A DNA stretch of 64,000 nucleotides from Bisporella sp. PMI_857 (taxonomy: Eukaryota > Ascomycota > Leotiomycetes > Helotiales > Helotiaceae): assembly GCA_021307315.1 (NCBI GenBank), contig JAJSPD010000055.1, positions 124,001-188,000 of the forward strand, read 5' to 3'. The position numbers were made by a program, and so were the translations under genes. The notes under the pieces were generated by a model, which saw only the letters and a program-made list of their open reading frames with translations, was not told the origin of the DNA and did no database searches. Shown one piece after another: positions 1 to 13,100 of this stretch (positions are counted from its first letter, which is position 1; every line of letters starts with the position of its first letter).

Positions 1-2353
1 CAGTGTAGATGACAATAGCAAGAGTTACTACACCTGCAATTGCAAGTGCCTGTGAGACGGTTTTCGTTGCGGCAGCAATACTCCGATAGATTTGACTCAT
101 TGTCAGGATAGCGACGAAATTGAACATGAAGAAGATGAAGAATTGTGCAGGCTCTCGTCTCAAACCAGAGAGGAAGTAAAGAATGATGTTGAATCCGGTC
201 GCAATTAGAAATTTCACGGGAATGTCTGCCACGACTCCAGCCATTGCCTCGGTAAATGGATGGTAGAATGCATATGAGGCTTGTTTTTCGACAATGGGCC
301 GTTGACTGTATAGGGTGTTAACTTCAGAGATGGCAATGAGAGCATTGAGGAGAATTGCGAAGAAGAGAACGCCTCCTTTCTGGAAGAAGCTGCTTGTGGT
401 ATTTGGGGTGCCATAGAAAATGGATCCAATGATAAGCGCCATGGCGATCTGTCCGACAATAGTAGTAATAGTTGAGGTCTTGTCATTCCAGAGCCTTTGG
501 TAAGCACGCTGTGTGCAGTATTTGACCTGCATGGGAATGCTGACAGTGTAAGGTGACTCGGGGCGGACATGCTTTGCTTGCATGTCTCTTCGACTGGCCT
601 GAAATTGCTCAAGAGTCTTTCCGCCCATGGGGAACTCCTCTTCGTGAATCTCAATCTCTTCCTTCAGCATTTTGTAATACGATGAGGACTTCCAGTACTT
701 CTCGAAATCCTCAGCCGTACGTGGTACCTTGTTCTCCATACCAGGTCTAGCTCTGCGCTCCGAAGGATTGGTGACGGAAGTGAGGAAATCACCCGTGGTC
801 TGACGAGCTGGACATTCCCAACCCATCTCCTCGAAATACTGTTTGGCCTCGTCACACGGACCAAAATAAATCTGACGACCTTCGTAAAGAACAACAGCCT
901 TGTCGAATTGATCATAAATGGCTTGAGATGCCTGGTAAATAGCCACGAGCTGAACCGCCCCACTGAGATTGCTGTTCATTCTCAATGACTTGGTGAATTC
1001 AAGCGCAGTGGCTGCATCCAGACCTCTCGTGGAGTTGTCCCATGCTGCGATAGGTGACCCAGCCAGAGCCATCTCGGCAATGCTGACACGCTTCCTCTCT
1101 CCTCCTGACACCCCACGGACGAAGTCATTTCCGACCTTTGTGTTATATGTATGAGAAAGACCGAAGATAGTCATGATAACCTTGGTCAAATTCTTCGCCC
1201 ATTCTTCCCTGGTGGTGCCCTCGACGACTCTTTGTCTTGGAGCACGGCATTTGGCAGCGAACTCGAGGGTTTCGCCAACAGTAAGATGAGGGAAATGTTT
1301 ATCGACTTCTTGGTTATATACAATCTCTCCTTTGAATTGCTTTAGCATTTGACTCTGAGTGATACCTGAGTTAATTAGTAAAATTTCTGACATAGGCTTC
1401 GGTGCATAGGCTATCTGTTATTATGACCCAGTGCTGTGCAAACATACCATTATAATGAATCTCAGATTGCGACTTGAGATCCAAGCCCTTAAGCTCACCC
1501 ATTAATGTCTTCAAGAGCGTAGAGCATCCACTCCCTGGTCTACCTAGAACCACAAGCATCTCTCCAGATTTGAGCACTCCGTCAAATTCATTTAAGATGG
1601 TTTTCTCCTGGCCGTGGCCAAAGAACTCGCCAAATCGGAAGGGGGCAAGGAGCAATGACCCAACATTCTTCTGCAAATTGACGGCTGAGCCTGAACCGCA
1701 TACTTTCATATTCTTCCAAACAATCCCAGCACGTCTTAAAATGATCTCTTTCTCGTCGATCAGCTTGATCATCCTGAACTGGTTAGTATCTGGATCGAGA
1801 TCATTGTGCAATTGACCTACATTCTTGCCCATTTGTAGGCGTCAAATTGTGGCGAGCTTGGATTGAGCTCTACTGAATCCAGGTTTATGCCATATAGAGT
1901 ATCCCTCCGGCTCAGACCTTCGCGCGTTGCTGTGCGGCTAATTGATGATTGTTGCCCAAGCTCTGTGGCAATTCGATGCAGCTCTGCTCTATCACCAGCC
2001 CGAATTGGCTCAAATGTTTGCTGGCGCTGAATGGATCTGTTCGTTCTGATCCTCTTCAGTTCATCTATATCTTCAACATTGGTATCGCTAGTTCCCGAGC
2101 GGGTCAATACCGCCGTTGGTGTAATCTCATCGCTGGAGGAGCTTTCTTCGCTCATACTTTGATTCTCGCTTCCCTTCGATTTGGGGTGGGAACTTGCGTT
2201 GAAGCTGCTAGGCTCGCCAGCTAGGTAACTATTTGGAATCTCGTCCCCAAGCGTTTGAGTTTGCCCTTCTGTTGCGAATTCAGTATTATTGTGGCTAGAG
2301 AGAATATTATCTTCCCGCTCAGGATTCCATTCCCGCTTCTCCTCGTCCGCCAT
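1..2353 (-). CDS. PDR-type ABC transporter, N-terminal part (runs off the left edge)
   Basis: This is a full-size pleiotropic-drug-resistance ABC transporter of the plasma membrane, a family that exports xenobiotics and fungicides. Only the N-terminal extension, the first nucleotide-binding domain and the start of the first membrane domain are present. Exons are 2353-1821, 1773-1448 and 1365 to the edge; the introns (1820-1774, 47 bp, with a TACTAAC branch site; 1447-1366, 82 bp) restore one reading frame. Visible motifs are a PDR-style Walker [14 protein letters not shown], with Cys in place of the usual Lys as in fungal PDR NBD1; the signature [10 protein letters not shown]; and a Walker B region [10 protein letters not shown]. 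The C-terminal visible part is hydrophobic and ends in a transmembrane segment cut by the window end. The first ~130 residues are acidic and Ser/Thr-rich. The start at 2353 is the first ATG of the open frame. The substrate cannot be told from sequence. Confidence 0.93.
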
Positions 2354-5300
2354 GGCTCAGTCACAATGGGTCACTGGTCAATAAAGGCGATATTGTTGAT
2401 GGTGGTGAAGGAACCTCGTTCCTGAATTGACGGGTTAAATCAGGGTTGGGCAGAATGAGGAAATGAGGAGGGCAGAATAAAGTCTAATATAAGATGAATA
2501 GAGTTTACGTATCCTTGAATATACTTTTTTGCTCATCAGCCTCTTTCTTCCGGGACCGTCGGTGGGTGACGTATTTGGTGAAGAGAGGCTTGGCATGGAG
2601 ATCAGGGACCATACTTACCTCCGTCAGTTCAACGGCACTGCGCTGAAGTCAGCACTAATTACGGTATCTTTTACGCTGCAATCAATTTGAGGGCTCGGCA
2701 CGGTGGTTTGTTGATGATTCATGGTGCAGGATGCATGGTGGATGGTGCAGGGTGAAGTACAGGGCCATATATTGTCCCGAACCGGATCACGGACTCAACC
2801 CATCTCCGTTCCCGAAAGATTGGGATTGGCCACGCAGGTACGATATATGCTCGGCGCCGTCATATCTGGATATTATGGTATGGTATGGTAGGTGATTACT
2901 CTTTTTTTGATTGGATTACTTTTGGAGCAATTGAGAAAGAAGGGCTGCAACGAAGGAGTGAAAGTGCAGCTCACATTCTGTGTTTGTTTACTGTAACTGT
3001 AGAAAGTGATGCCCATGCGCTACCAGGTGGGACCACCATGCCAAGATTGATATCTCATGGGCTCTGATTGGAAGAACAGCCGACGCGGGAACCTTAAAGA
3101 AGCCCCTGGTATGGAGTTAATCAGATTTACAGCAGAAGGACAGTACTGTACTGTAACAGGCTGACAACAAAGAGTTGTTGTGCCGCACCATAGAAAAACT
3201 CTGTGACTAAGCCATCCTTACTGTAACTTACAGTGTCCTTCTATCTGGGGCTCATTCTATTAAGTGACCACTCATACAACACCATCCCCCGCCACACCTC
3301 AACCGTCCGAATAGCTCCCCCTGCCGTACTGTAGGGAGAACACCAAAACATCCGTGTCCGGCAGTGAATGGATGATGGGAAATGGAGATGGTGACATTTG
3401 GCGCAGGGGGAGGCGGACAATCCCCGGATCTGGTTATGTAATCAACGAACAGCAACTTGATTCATTTGTGATTGGCGGAATTAGCCGAATATACTGTTTG
3501 CGGGCAGCGTTTGGATGAGATGTGGGTGTGTTGGCGAACCCCCGCCGCATCGGGGGATCAAAGAGGATGAGATACAGTAAGTCCATGGGGGGCAGATCCC
3601 AGTATGCAACAAAATACGAGATTACTATATGCAGTATTGTTCATCTTCACCGAGGTTGGAATAAAGTTGATTACCGTTAGACCACCAAAAAAAGACGGGG
3701 GGGTTATGACGTCGATCATTCCCCTTTTACTTGCTGTACTTTTCCTGCCAAGTGATGCCATAATGCGAACGCGTGTTCTGGATCTACGCGCGTAAAATTA
3801 CAAACATTGAGGGCCGACGATTAAAATCTAAAAAAGCACAGCCCAGCGAAAAAGAGAAAAAAAAAGATATTCCGCGGCCCTGGGATATGGCACCTTCCGT
3901 CCCGCATCCATTTGCTCTACCGCACGAAACCTAAAATATTTAAAACCGGAGTTTTGCTCTTCACACGGCGAAAGAAGACAACAATCACCCCGTGACTGGT
4001 CCCGACCATCGGTACTCGCATACTTCAAGTCCCGACATGGACGTCCAGATCGCCGGAAATCTAATCTACACGAGTTCCAGAAGGGCTTGGGACGAAAGCT
4101 TGTACGGATGCTTCTCATTTATATTTCTTGGATGCAGCAGCCATTGATGTCAGGCTAGGGGTTGGAAGATCAAATTTTCGAACTAGAGTTTTAATAATTG
4201 TTGCTTTACAGGTTCAGGTTCGTGAAGATGATGTGGAAGTTAGCGACCATACAGGCAGAAGTGCTAATCGCCGTTACGCCTCGTGTGAAGAGAGAAAGCC
4301 GACGCGACAGTTTCACGGCATATTCTAAGGACATATCAAATTGAATGGTTTGGGGACAATGAAACTCGATACGGAAATCATTTCCTTTCCCATGATGTTT
4401 GTGGTACTTTGCATGTTGGGTAAGTGAGTTTGAAGGTCAACAGTTTTTACCCGACGAGGTAGTTGAACCGGAATTTTGGGTACGCCTCAAATTACACTAC
4501 CTAGCATGTGCAAACCTAACAACGGGTAAAGGCAAAGAAGTCCAGCCAATTAACATTCCACATTCCACATTCAGCATCGCAAAGTGCGACATTAGGTTTC
4601 ATGAACGTATAACGTGCTATGGCGAGTGCGAAAGCGAAAACGCACGTGGGATATGAAATGTTTGAAGACCCGATAATGAGCCTTCCCATTTGGTCAGCCA
4701 TTCACGGAAGTAGCCGAATATTTTAATTGAGGAGACCCGAACTATCACTTGGGGGTTTCACAAACACCTCCCTAAAATTATAGTCTAAGAAAAATAAGAC
4801 TACTAAAAAGAGATTCAAAACTCATTAAACAACCTTCACAAGAATAATATGAAACAAGCCTCCTCTAACTAGTTCTAGAAGCAGCGCCTACAAACACTTC
4901 ACAAGCGCAAAACACATACATCCTATCACTTTGAACACCCACTCCTTATTTCCCCAGGCTAAGATGTGAACTGTTTTTTTATTACAAGGGTAATCATCGA
5001 ACGAATCAGAATATGCTATCCGGTCTTCTGCAATGAAACATCCACCTACTGAGCTTACCAAGGATCTTTAACAAAGATTCTTACGATCGAAGCACAGGAA
5101 CGAGCGCAGAGGTCGCAGGACTATATCAAAGGGAAACTTTCATATCATGCGTTTGCTCCAAGAAAGACATGGGAGCTGGAAATACGATTTCATACCAGTG
5201 ACAATGGATGATTGGAAGAAAGTCGTTCAGCTGGTTATGCAAAGCCCTGGACTGTTTTTATTCTGCGAGCTTCCTATTGCTACCGTAAGTAAGAGGTTCA

Positions 5301-5407
5301 GAGGCAGCAATAAAATTTGGGGCTTGGACAAGGTAGGAGCGCTCAGGAGGCTCACCCTCCCCCGTTTGCGATATAATACAAAATACAACATGCATACACC
5401 CGAACCT
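2354..5407. other. Gene-free interval upstream of the ABC transporter
   Basis: No convincing gene is seen in about 3 kb; open frames here are short and have atypical composition. It includes the promoter of the ABC transporter (upstream of 2353 on the minus strand), a short run of TATGG units near 2874-2890, a cluster of ACTGTA/TACAGT motifs between about 2988 and 3580, and runs of C or G around 3285-3420. The right end is the 3' flank of the large gene ending at 5408. Confidence 0.6.
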
Positions 5408-8400
5408 TCAGTCCACTGTAACGGTCTGATCGAACCCGCCGGTATAATAATAAAAGGTCCAGGTCTGCTCCTGCTCGCTGCTCTCCGTCTCGCCCCAGGT
5501 CTTCTCCCCATCAATGCTCCCCACGATCTTCGCAATCATCTTGGTGCCCCCCTCGGCGCCGACGTTCCCTCCAAGCTTCCACTCCGACGTCGCCTCGCGG
5601 CCCTTCTTGTTCTTGACCTCGTAGTGCCCCAGCGTCGCGATGACCGTCGCGGTGGCCACGTTCGCCTTGTCGAAGAGCGAGTTCGGGATGCTCATGTGGA
5701 CGGTGGTATTAACCGGCAGGCCGGAGACCTCCGGGTCGACCTGCAGCCGCGTGCCGAGCAGCTTCCCCCTGAGGTGGAAGTCGTACGTCTCCGCGGTGTT
5801 GGGGTCCTGCGTGAACGCGACGAGGATGCGCCCCGTTTCGTAGAGCCGCGGCGCGTCCGTCCCCGCCAGCGCGGCGTCCACCGCTACGTTCTCCGGCCCC
5901 GGTATCACCTGTAGCTGCGTGAGCTCCCACGTCCACTCCCCTTGCAAGGGAGAGTTGCCTTGTCCGATGAGCCGCACCACCAGCCCGCGCTGTCGTCCTT
6001 TTTGCTTCGAGGCCGGGGCTGAGCCTTTCATGTTGCTTACTTGCTCCGAGATGCGCTTCTTGCCTTCTGTCTTGGGGACATTTCCTTTCTTGACTTCGTC
6101 CTCGATGACCTTGATGGCCTCTTTGGTCTCCTTGGGGGTTGTTTTGGTTTCGTCAACTGTTGCCGTCGGGTTGTTTCCGTTCATCTGTCCGAGGGCTTCG
6201 TTTGTATGCTGCTTCGCGTCTTCGTCGGAAGTCAAGCCTTTCTCTTTCGCCTTCTGGATGGTGGCTATCTTCTTGTCTGCGTCCTCAGTGGCGGCCTTCT
6301 TGTTGGCCAGTTCCGCAAGCTTGAGCGATGTGGCATTTCCGCCAAATGTGGTCGCCAGAGCTGCGGCTGTTTCGAGGCCCTTGGTTGCAAGTCCTTGTGT
6401 TCCAGCCAGGCCGGCCATGTCACGGAAATCGTTGGCGTTCTGGACTGCCCCGAGAATGCCCGCAAGACCTTGGGGTGCAGGTGCGGCTGAGCCATTCTGC
6501 AGCTGAATTAACGTGTCTGGCAGCTTCGTGGCTCCAAGGCCACTTGTGTCGCTGCGTCTTGATGCAAGGAGGCTGGCATCAATAGTTCCGAGTTCAGGGT
6601 CAGGATCATTAAGCGCCCAGTCAAGACTTCCATAATGCTCTTCAAGAGCGATACAGTCATCCATGATAGTTTGTGCGTATAGACCATCAGTAGGCAAGCT
6701 GATGTGCATTGGATCAGAGATTGGCCCTGTCGTCTTATACCAGTTATCGAGTTTCTCGGGCGTGTCCAAGATGGCATCTCCAATGGCAGTCCTGACGAAA
6801 CAGCCAGCAGATACTCTGAAAATAAGAGAATTTCCCGCGATACCAATCGGATTTCGTTCCACAACAGAGGCAATACTGGTTTTGGGGGCGTTGGGATCCT
6901 AGTCGCAAAGTTAGCATATTAATTACTAGTGGCAACGAAATAGAAATAGCCAAAGAGGGGAATATGCCTAGCCAATTAAATAATGCCTCGGAAATAACTT
7001 ACAATTGGAGGAACAAAGAACCCGTCAAGCAGCATGAAGAGACGGTCACGATCCATATTCCACCAAATCATACGATGGTAGTACTCAATATTTTCGTTCA
7101 AGTGCTGCAGCATCTCTACCGTTTCGTAGACAAGATCCGCCCTGAGATTCTGTAACTCATTCTGAGTTAGGGGAGCCTTCAACACGGCGCCGCTGCTGTC
7201 GATCGCCCCGGTGTCTGGGAGTACCAGGTCACCAACGCCTTGACTAAGGTATGTAGATACAGTCTCATAATCAGTTTGGTAGGTATAATTCATGCTGCGG
7301 AGATTTGCAACGGAACCAGGATTCAATGAGTTTCCTGCCAATACTTGGAGGCTCGTGAGGCCACTCCTTGTCAGACCGTCAGTGTTACTGACCTGGAAGT
7401 CGATTCTCACCGTCTGGCTGTAGGAGTAGCTGCTTGCCAATGTAAAGTCGGCTGTGATTTCGGAACCGTTGTCTGTTATGATACGGAGCAAATCGCACCA
7501 TTTTGCCGCAATTCCTGGAGCATAGCGTCGTTGAAATTCAAGTTCACGAAGAGCTTCGACTTGTGCAGCAATTGACTGGAAGATTGCCAAAGCTGGAAAC
7601 GGTAGGAATGGGTTGAGAACTACCCAATTTTCAGGTTTGAACTCTCCCTTGTCGTTGTCGGCTGGCCTGCAGATCCCGAGGTTGATGTAAATTGACCCAT
7701 AAAGAGACTTGATAGGGTGATCTGCTCGACGTCCTGGGGGAATCTGGGAGTATTTAAATCCAGTGAGGATGTCCTTGAGATATCTCATAGCATGGTCGAA
7801 ACGCCTATCTAAAGATTAGACCTTGGCCTCCAGAGGGGTTGACACTGCTTATATACCTATCTCTTAGAACTCTTCTAATAGTCTCCCTCCAGCGATATGC
7901 CCGTTGCATAGTGAAGGGCTTCATGGCGAATGGAACAAATAAGCATTCTCTAGCACCGCCAAACTCAGTATCAACGCGAAGATGCCTCAGGACATTGTGA
8001 TAAAGTATCGTTAAGCTGTGAGCATAGTTGATATTTCGAACAACTTCAACAGTACCAGTGACCTCCTCTGACTGGGTGACTTCTTGGACAACCATGCTTT
8101 CAAATTTGCGAAGATCATCGCCATGACGACGCATCGCATCTCTCCACTGCATTTCCTCATTTGCTGTGGTGGTACGCCCTCCAGATTGTTGGCTAGAAGA
8201 CTGGGCAGAGGAGTGCGCAACACCGCCTCCAATCCTACGAGATTTTTAGGTAAACATGCTACCATTGAAAAAGGAGGAGGGGACTCACGCGACGGGCCCG
8301 AGGACCGCCCCTACTCCAGCCGCGGCTGAAGTGACACTACTACTTGAGCTTCCTTGAGCCCATTCATTTAGATTTGCACCGACTGCATCCTGGTAGGACG

Positions 8401-10113
8401 TATCATGAACCATGGAATCATTAACTGTATTAGCTGCATTTTGCCTTTCAACCCTCGTGGCCCTTTCAGATCGAGACCATTCGATTTTTTGAATCCCTGT
8501 GAAGACCTTAGTAAGACATTTCACGTTCAAATCAAAATCAGGCTATCCATACTTTTTGTTTGACGGGGAGCTAGTGTCAAAGTCTTCGCGACTCCACCAA
8601 GCGAGTATCCATTGCTGCGAGTGCGAACCCGAAATTCAAGGATGTGGCCTCTGGACACCGTAGTGGCCTGATACCTGATGCTCTCGCTGTCCCACTGAAC
8701 AGGATTGGCTGCGCTCAAGTCTTTCCGGCCTCTGTTGAGAGCATTGATGAGGTCGAATAGATCAGACGGGAGACGATCAACTACAACATCCAAGCCGTTG
8801 CGGATTTTGTTGCGAACTATGCTACCGTTTATGAAGGTAGTCTTATCTTCCACAATAGATGGTAAATTGAAGGTTCCGCTTCCAAGGCGGATATCTGGGC
8901 GGAGCATCATCATACGATTTATTGTGTAATCGCCAGGCTGGCCATTGATCCCCTCCAACATCTCATCAGGCGGGTCAAAGTCTAGCTGTGCAGGCTCTCT
9001 GAGCTGGATGGATGCTTCAGCGGAAATCACGGGCTGCTCAGTACGGATGACTGAAAAGAATGACCGCTCAGAGAGGATTCGAGCGGGGTTGCTGAAGGGC
9101 TTGCAAAATGCTCCAGGATCTTCGGTATAGACGCCAGGGTTTGCAGCTAGTTCTGCTTCGGAAACTACAGCTGGAATTCTCTGTGTAGTATTGCAATGGC
9201 AATCGATCTCGTCTGGAGCACTATTGGTGTTGCTGAACTCCGTATCTGGAGTCGCTGTACCATCAGGTCCTGTCCCACCGTTTCCAGGAATCTCCTTCTT
9301 TGGAAGGGGGGGCAGAAAGACCGATCGAGTGCGGTCAATTGACTGTTTGATGATCTCGCTCACGACACCTAGAATGGGCGATATGAGATTCGAACCGGAG
9401 AGCAACCAAACCCAGGCAGTCCACCCATTTCTGACATCTTCTGGAGGCGGAAATGTGGCTGTGAACTTTCCATCAACAGCCACACGCACAAGAGACCAGT
9501 CCAGACCAAGCACAGCCATTGGAATATCAGCTTCTTGCACATACTTCGCTGTTGTCGCAAGATACTTCACATTGAGGACCTTTGGGAATTCAAGGCTATC
9601 CCAAGTAACATTGTCTCTTAGAGTAATGGGTGCAATTTGCAACTGGGCTCTCGAGAAATCAATAGGAGGATTTGTCGCCGTGATAGAGACCAATTGCGCA
9701 GGGCGAGAAATCAACGCAGGGACCTCTTTTGGCAATTTTGCGGATGCCTGGAGCTTTTTCACCTCATCTGCCAAAAGGGTGACTAGCACTTCTGCCTTTC
9801 CATTTTCGCCAGCAGGAACAGGTACGCTGCGCACGATCACGGCGCGTCCATCAGGCCCCAGAACGTCAATGATGAGGGATGAAGCGACAACAACATCGCT
9901 GATGGTCACCTCGCCGTGGGAGTCAGTATCAAGGTTAAAGCGGACTATGTCTTGGATTATCTTTTGAGAGGCAGTTGTTGTAGCTGTAGGCGTGATAGCA
10001 CGAGTGAATGCCGCATCGCATGTGATGTTTGTCTGGAAGACAAGTGAAGGGCCTGCATTCTCAGCTTTGACTGTCAAATGAACAGTGATGGATGGGATTG
10101 TCGCCGCCGCCAT
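5408..10113 (-). CDS. Large 1479-aa protein of unknown function, bacterial-family-like
   Basis: Five exons: 10113-8553, 8496-8289, 8234-7857, 7804-7003, 6898-5408. Introns are 56, 54, 52 and 104 bp, all GT-AG and phase-consistent. The protein has no signal peptide. Residues 1-510 are mainly beta-type, with a Pro/Gly-rich stretch near 275-300. A block at 512-530 (TLTLAPRQTKRIQKIEW) leads to a Ser/Gly/Ala-rich segment at about 565-605, with a short hydrophobic GVGAVLGPVA run, and then a helical block (ECLFVPFAMKPF, YRWRETIRRVLRDRRF). The end of exon 4 carries IWWNMDRDRLFMLLDGFF, followed by SIASVVERNPIGIAGNSL near residue 990. Residues ~1100-1280 are Ala/Lys/Glu-rich and helical, and the last ~200 are beta-rich. 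I do not recognise a named domain. Several blocks resemble, from memory, large uncharacterised bacterial proteins; this is unverified. The 3' exon is markedly GC-rich over its last ~500 bases. Function is unknown. Confidence 0.85.
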
Positions 10114-13100
10114 CTTGGTGGCTCGACCGGCTTATACAAAGCTGGAAGCCTGTGGAAAGTTGGGAGGAACTGAGATTGAGCGAAGGGGGGAGAAAGGGCG
10201 GGTATAATATAGCTGAAATTCCACACTAGGCAAATGGAGCTATACGATGGGCTCTTCCTTTTGAAGCCACAGGCTGGGCAACCAGGACGGGAAGCCGTCA
10301 GGCAAAAAGAAGGAAACATAGTAGGTTTATTGCATACGGGAAGTGTCTTTGACAAGTCTCCAATTAGCGGTAAGAACGCCAGATGGAGGATGGTCAACAG
10401 TCGGAGTAAGTGCTGGATCTCAGCTGCGACTTCAGCCCTGGGTAGCTTCTAGTGGTGTGGCTTCGTTTGTGTTCCTAGAACTAGAGATCTGTGTTACCTC
10501 TGCCGTGTGCCAAGAATGCACTTCATGCTTAGATCTAATTGCTTGTTCAAAGGTTATGGCCGAAGCATCTTGTGGCTGAGGCACCCCGCTTTCCGCTCCC
10601 CACCCCCGCGTCTCCGACACCCAGCTGCTTTTCGTATAACCCTATTTGCCATATGTCTGATGTCGCCAAGTCTCTGAAACCGATGCGGACTCGGCTTGTT
10701 CTAGACCCCGCTTAGACCCATCTCTCCCAACCATGCCGACTTTGAAAAGTTCTAGCTTTCTATGGTGAATAATGTTTCCCCATTCCAGCTTCGCAGCTGA
10801 ACCCCTATAGGCCTCATGATAGCTTCCGCATGCAAGCGACAAGAGTTGCGATTGGGAAGCCTGTTTTCTCAAATCTCATTTGCCTTTTTAGCATGGGTAG
10901 GCGTTTTCGATGATTCGGGCTGCAATTTTAAGTATATAATTTCTTTGAATCATGACCTGAACAATTTGTGGATCAAACTTGGTGACTTGCTCTTGAGCGT
11001 TGCGATATATTTATCGGCGATAGTAAAAATTCTCTATGCTGTTGAACTTGGCGGAGCCTGCCCCCCCCCCCCGCCTAAGGATGGTAGGTAAGCTTTTAGG
11101 GCAAGCTTTTGTGAAAAAGCGCGGTACGGGCTCTAGAAAATTGGCACCTCGCTAAGAAACAACATCGCTCGGCCACGTCGAAATCACACTCGAATTTGCT
11201 AGTGTCGCCATCAGTTTCCCATCTTTCTACCATCAACGCCTCTCACAAGGTGAAAGGTCCTCTCTTACCGCTGGTTTCGACATCGAGTAAGACCCCGTGA
11301 ATCATCAACGTACCCTGCTATGCTGAGCATACAGAAGCTAATGCTGTGTCTGCGCGAATTGTGAGATGCAACAAATATGACGTTGCAGGGAATGCCGCGA
11401 TGTAATTGGTGTAGCTCACGGCTCACATCAACAATTTCTTGCGCAATGTGAATGGTCCAAGTTATATGCTATTTGATCAATTATCTAGCTGGTTAACGGT
11501 GCTAATTCGTCTACATGTGATTGGCTCGTAAAACTATCCGCGCAATACCGTCACAGATGTAAGGGAGCCTTGTTTCGCCTTTGAGTCGGTGGGCTAGTGG
11601 TAGCTGACCATCTGGCCGCTCAACCTAAGCAAAATACCATTTTAGCGCGGGGCGGAGAGCCCAAGGCTAGCATGTGGTTTTTACATTTATCCTAAATGTT
11701 GGTTTAATTCCGTTAATCTTTTCCTCAAAACTTAGAAACGGTTTAGAGATACTAGGGGGTTCTGGAAGCCTTTATTCCTGAATTTGCGTGGCTTCTAAGA
11801 TAAAATAACTCTTTAGAATCATTAGGGTGTTCAGTAACCTTCTCAAGCTATGTCTTTCGCATCTCGTGGGCGTTGTTTTTCAACCCGAGTAATCTGAAAT
11901 ACAAGACGAGTGTGAACGCTCCGCCTTAATTTTCAGAAATCATCAGTTCTAGGTATCTTTGTGCTTGACTTTTCGAGCTGTTCGAATATGCGTACTTATT
12001 GAACAGGCTTCTACTAGCTGTTTTAAATGCTTGAAGTAAAGAGTCTTGTAAAGATAGTATTTTGAATGAAATTGACTTTACATCTCATTTACTATATTAA
12101 AATGCTCTCAATGTAGATGACTGTTATGCTTCATTTATTCAACCTCTCGGCTGTATCCGCTCCGAAGACATAGTAGTAGCCTTTTAATACGTTTCTTAGA
12201 TCTCTAATGCCCTTTGTGGTAGTCGGTATACATAGTTCTTTCGGTTGAAAACTTTTGATGCCAGTTTACTTTTATGTATATTGCATTTACTTTTATTTTA
12301 AAGTTTATAGTTAGTTAACGCAGCTTTTTCGTCGCCTGCTACAACCACGACTAAAGAGTCGCTATCGTCAATAAGTTTATATAGGATTGGAGAAAGGTTT
12401 TACACACGGATTTTGCACTTCGGTCTTTTTGGAGCTAATGCCTCCCAGCATCACCATAGTCTCAGGGAGCTAAGGCTGAAAATTGATGCTGCTTTGTAGG
12501 GATGAAGGAACGGGAATTCAACGAATGTACCAGCTGTTGCTGCTAGGATAGGAAGGGCTTAGGTGGCGTGAGCAAGAGTGAGGTACCATAGCATTGCAAC
12601 AGTTTTAAAGGTCGACAAGTTCCTCAAGGAAAGATTTATCTAGGCTAGCGCCCACGCAACGCCAGATCCGACGGGCCATGGCAACCTGGAAGCTACGACT
12701 ATGAAAAAGGAGGTATAATTGCGGCGTATGAGGAAGAAAGGAATCTGGAACTTACCTTAGACACTTGGACAGGAGCCAACCTCGGCAGGCGCAGTATCCT
12801 AAAGACCCATAGCTCTGAGAAAGCTGTCACATACAAAAGTTGGAGGGAATATAGTAGAGCAATGTGCACTGTTTTAAGAGCTGGGGAATAACGGATGTTG
12901 TATCTTACTATCCTACAATTCTAAAGACAAGACATTTGATTTGTGCGTGGAGCATGCTAATGCAATTGAAGTGATGCGTGATGCGTGATTCGTGATGTGT
13001 AGCTCCCTTAATAGCACTCTGGAGGGGAACATGCTGAAGCGCAAGAACAGCTATAGGATTTAGCACAAAACCTATAGGCATAATATCGATAACTGTAGCA

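Noticed and set aside
664..963. 99-codon minus-strand frame inside the ABC transporter
   Set aside because: Out of frame with the transporter, whose own frame is open through this region to the window edge and carries the family motifs.
5147..5914. 255-codon plus-strand frame at the 3' end of the large gene
   Set aside because: It is a GC-rich antisense shadow: the minus-strand frame is continuous with the rest of the large protein, while this one is Arg/Leu/Pro-rich and without features.
5919..6506. 195-codon plus-strand frame rich in Ser, Phe and Val
   Set aside because: Antisense of the Ala/Lys/Glu-rich helical segment of the large protein; the composition is what an antisense frame of such codons gives.
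9380..9400. GATTCGAACC sequence resembling a tRNA B box
   Set aside because: It lies inside coding sequence of the large gene and no cloverleaf or A box could be placed around it.
9191..9967. 258-codon plus-strand frame
   Set aside because: Antisense shadow of exon 1 of the large gene; no motif and no supporting context.
12960..12995. TGATGCGTGAT direct repeats suggestive of a CRISPR-like or satellite array
   Set aside because: Only two or three very short units without spacers; this is a minor simple repeat in a eukaryotic genome.
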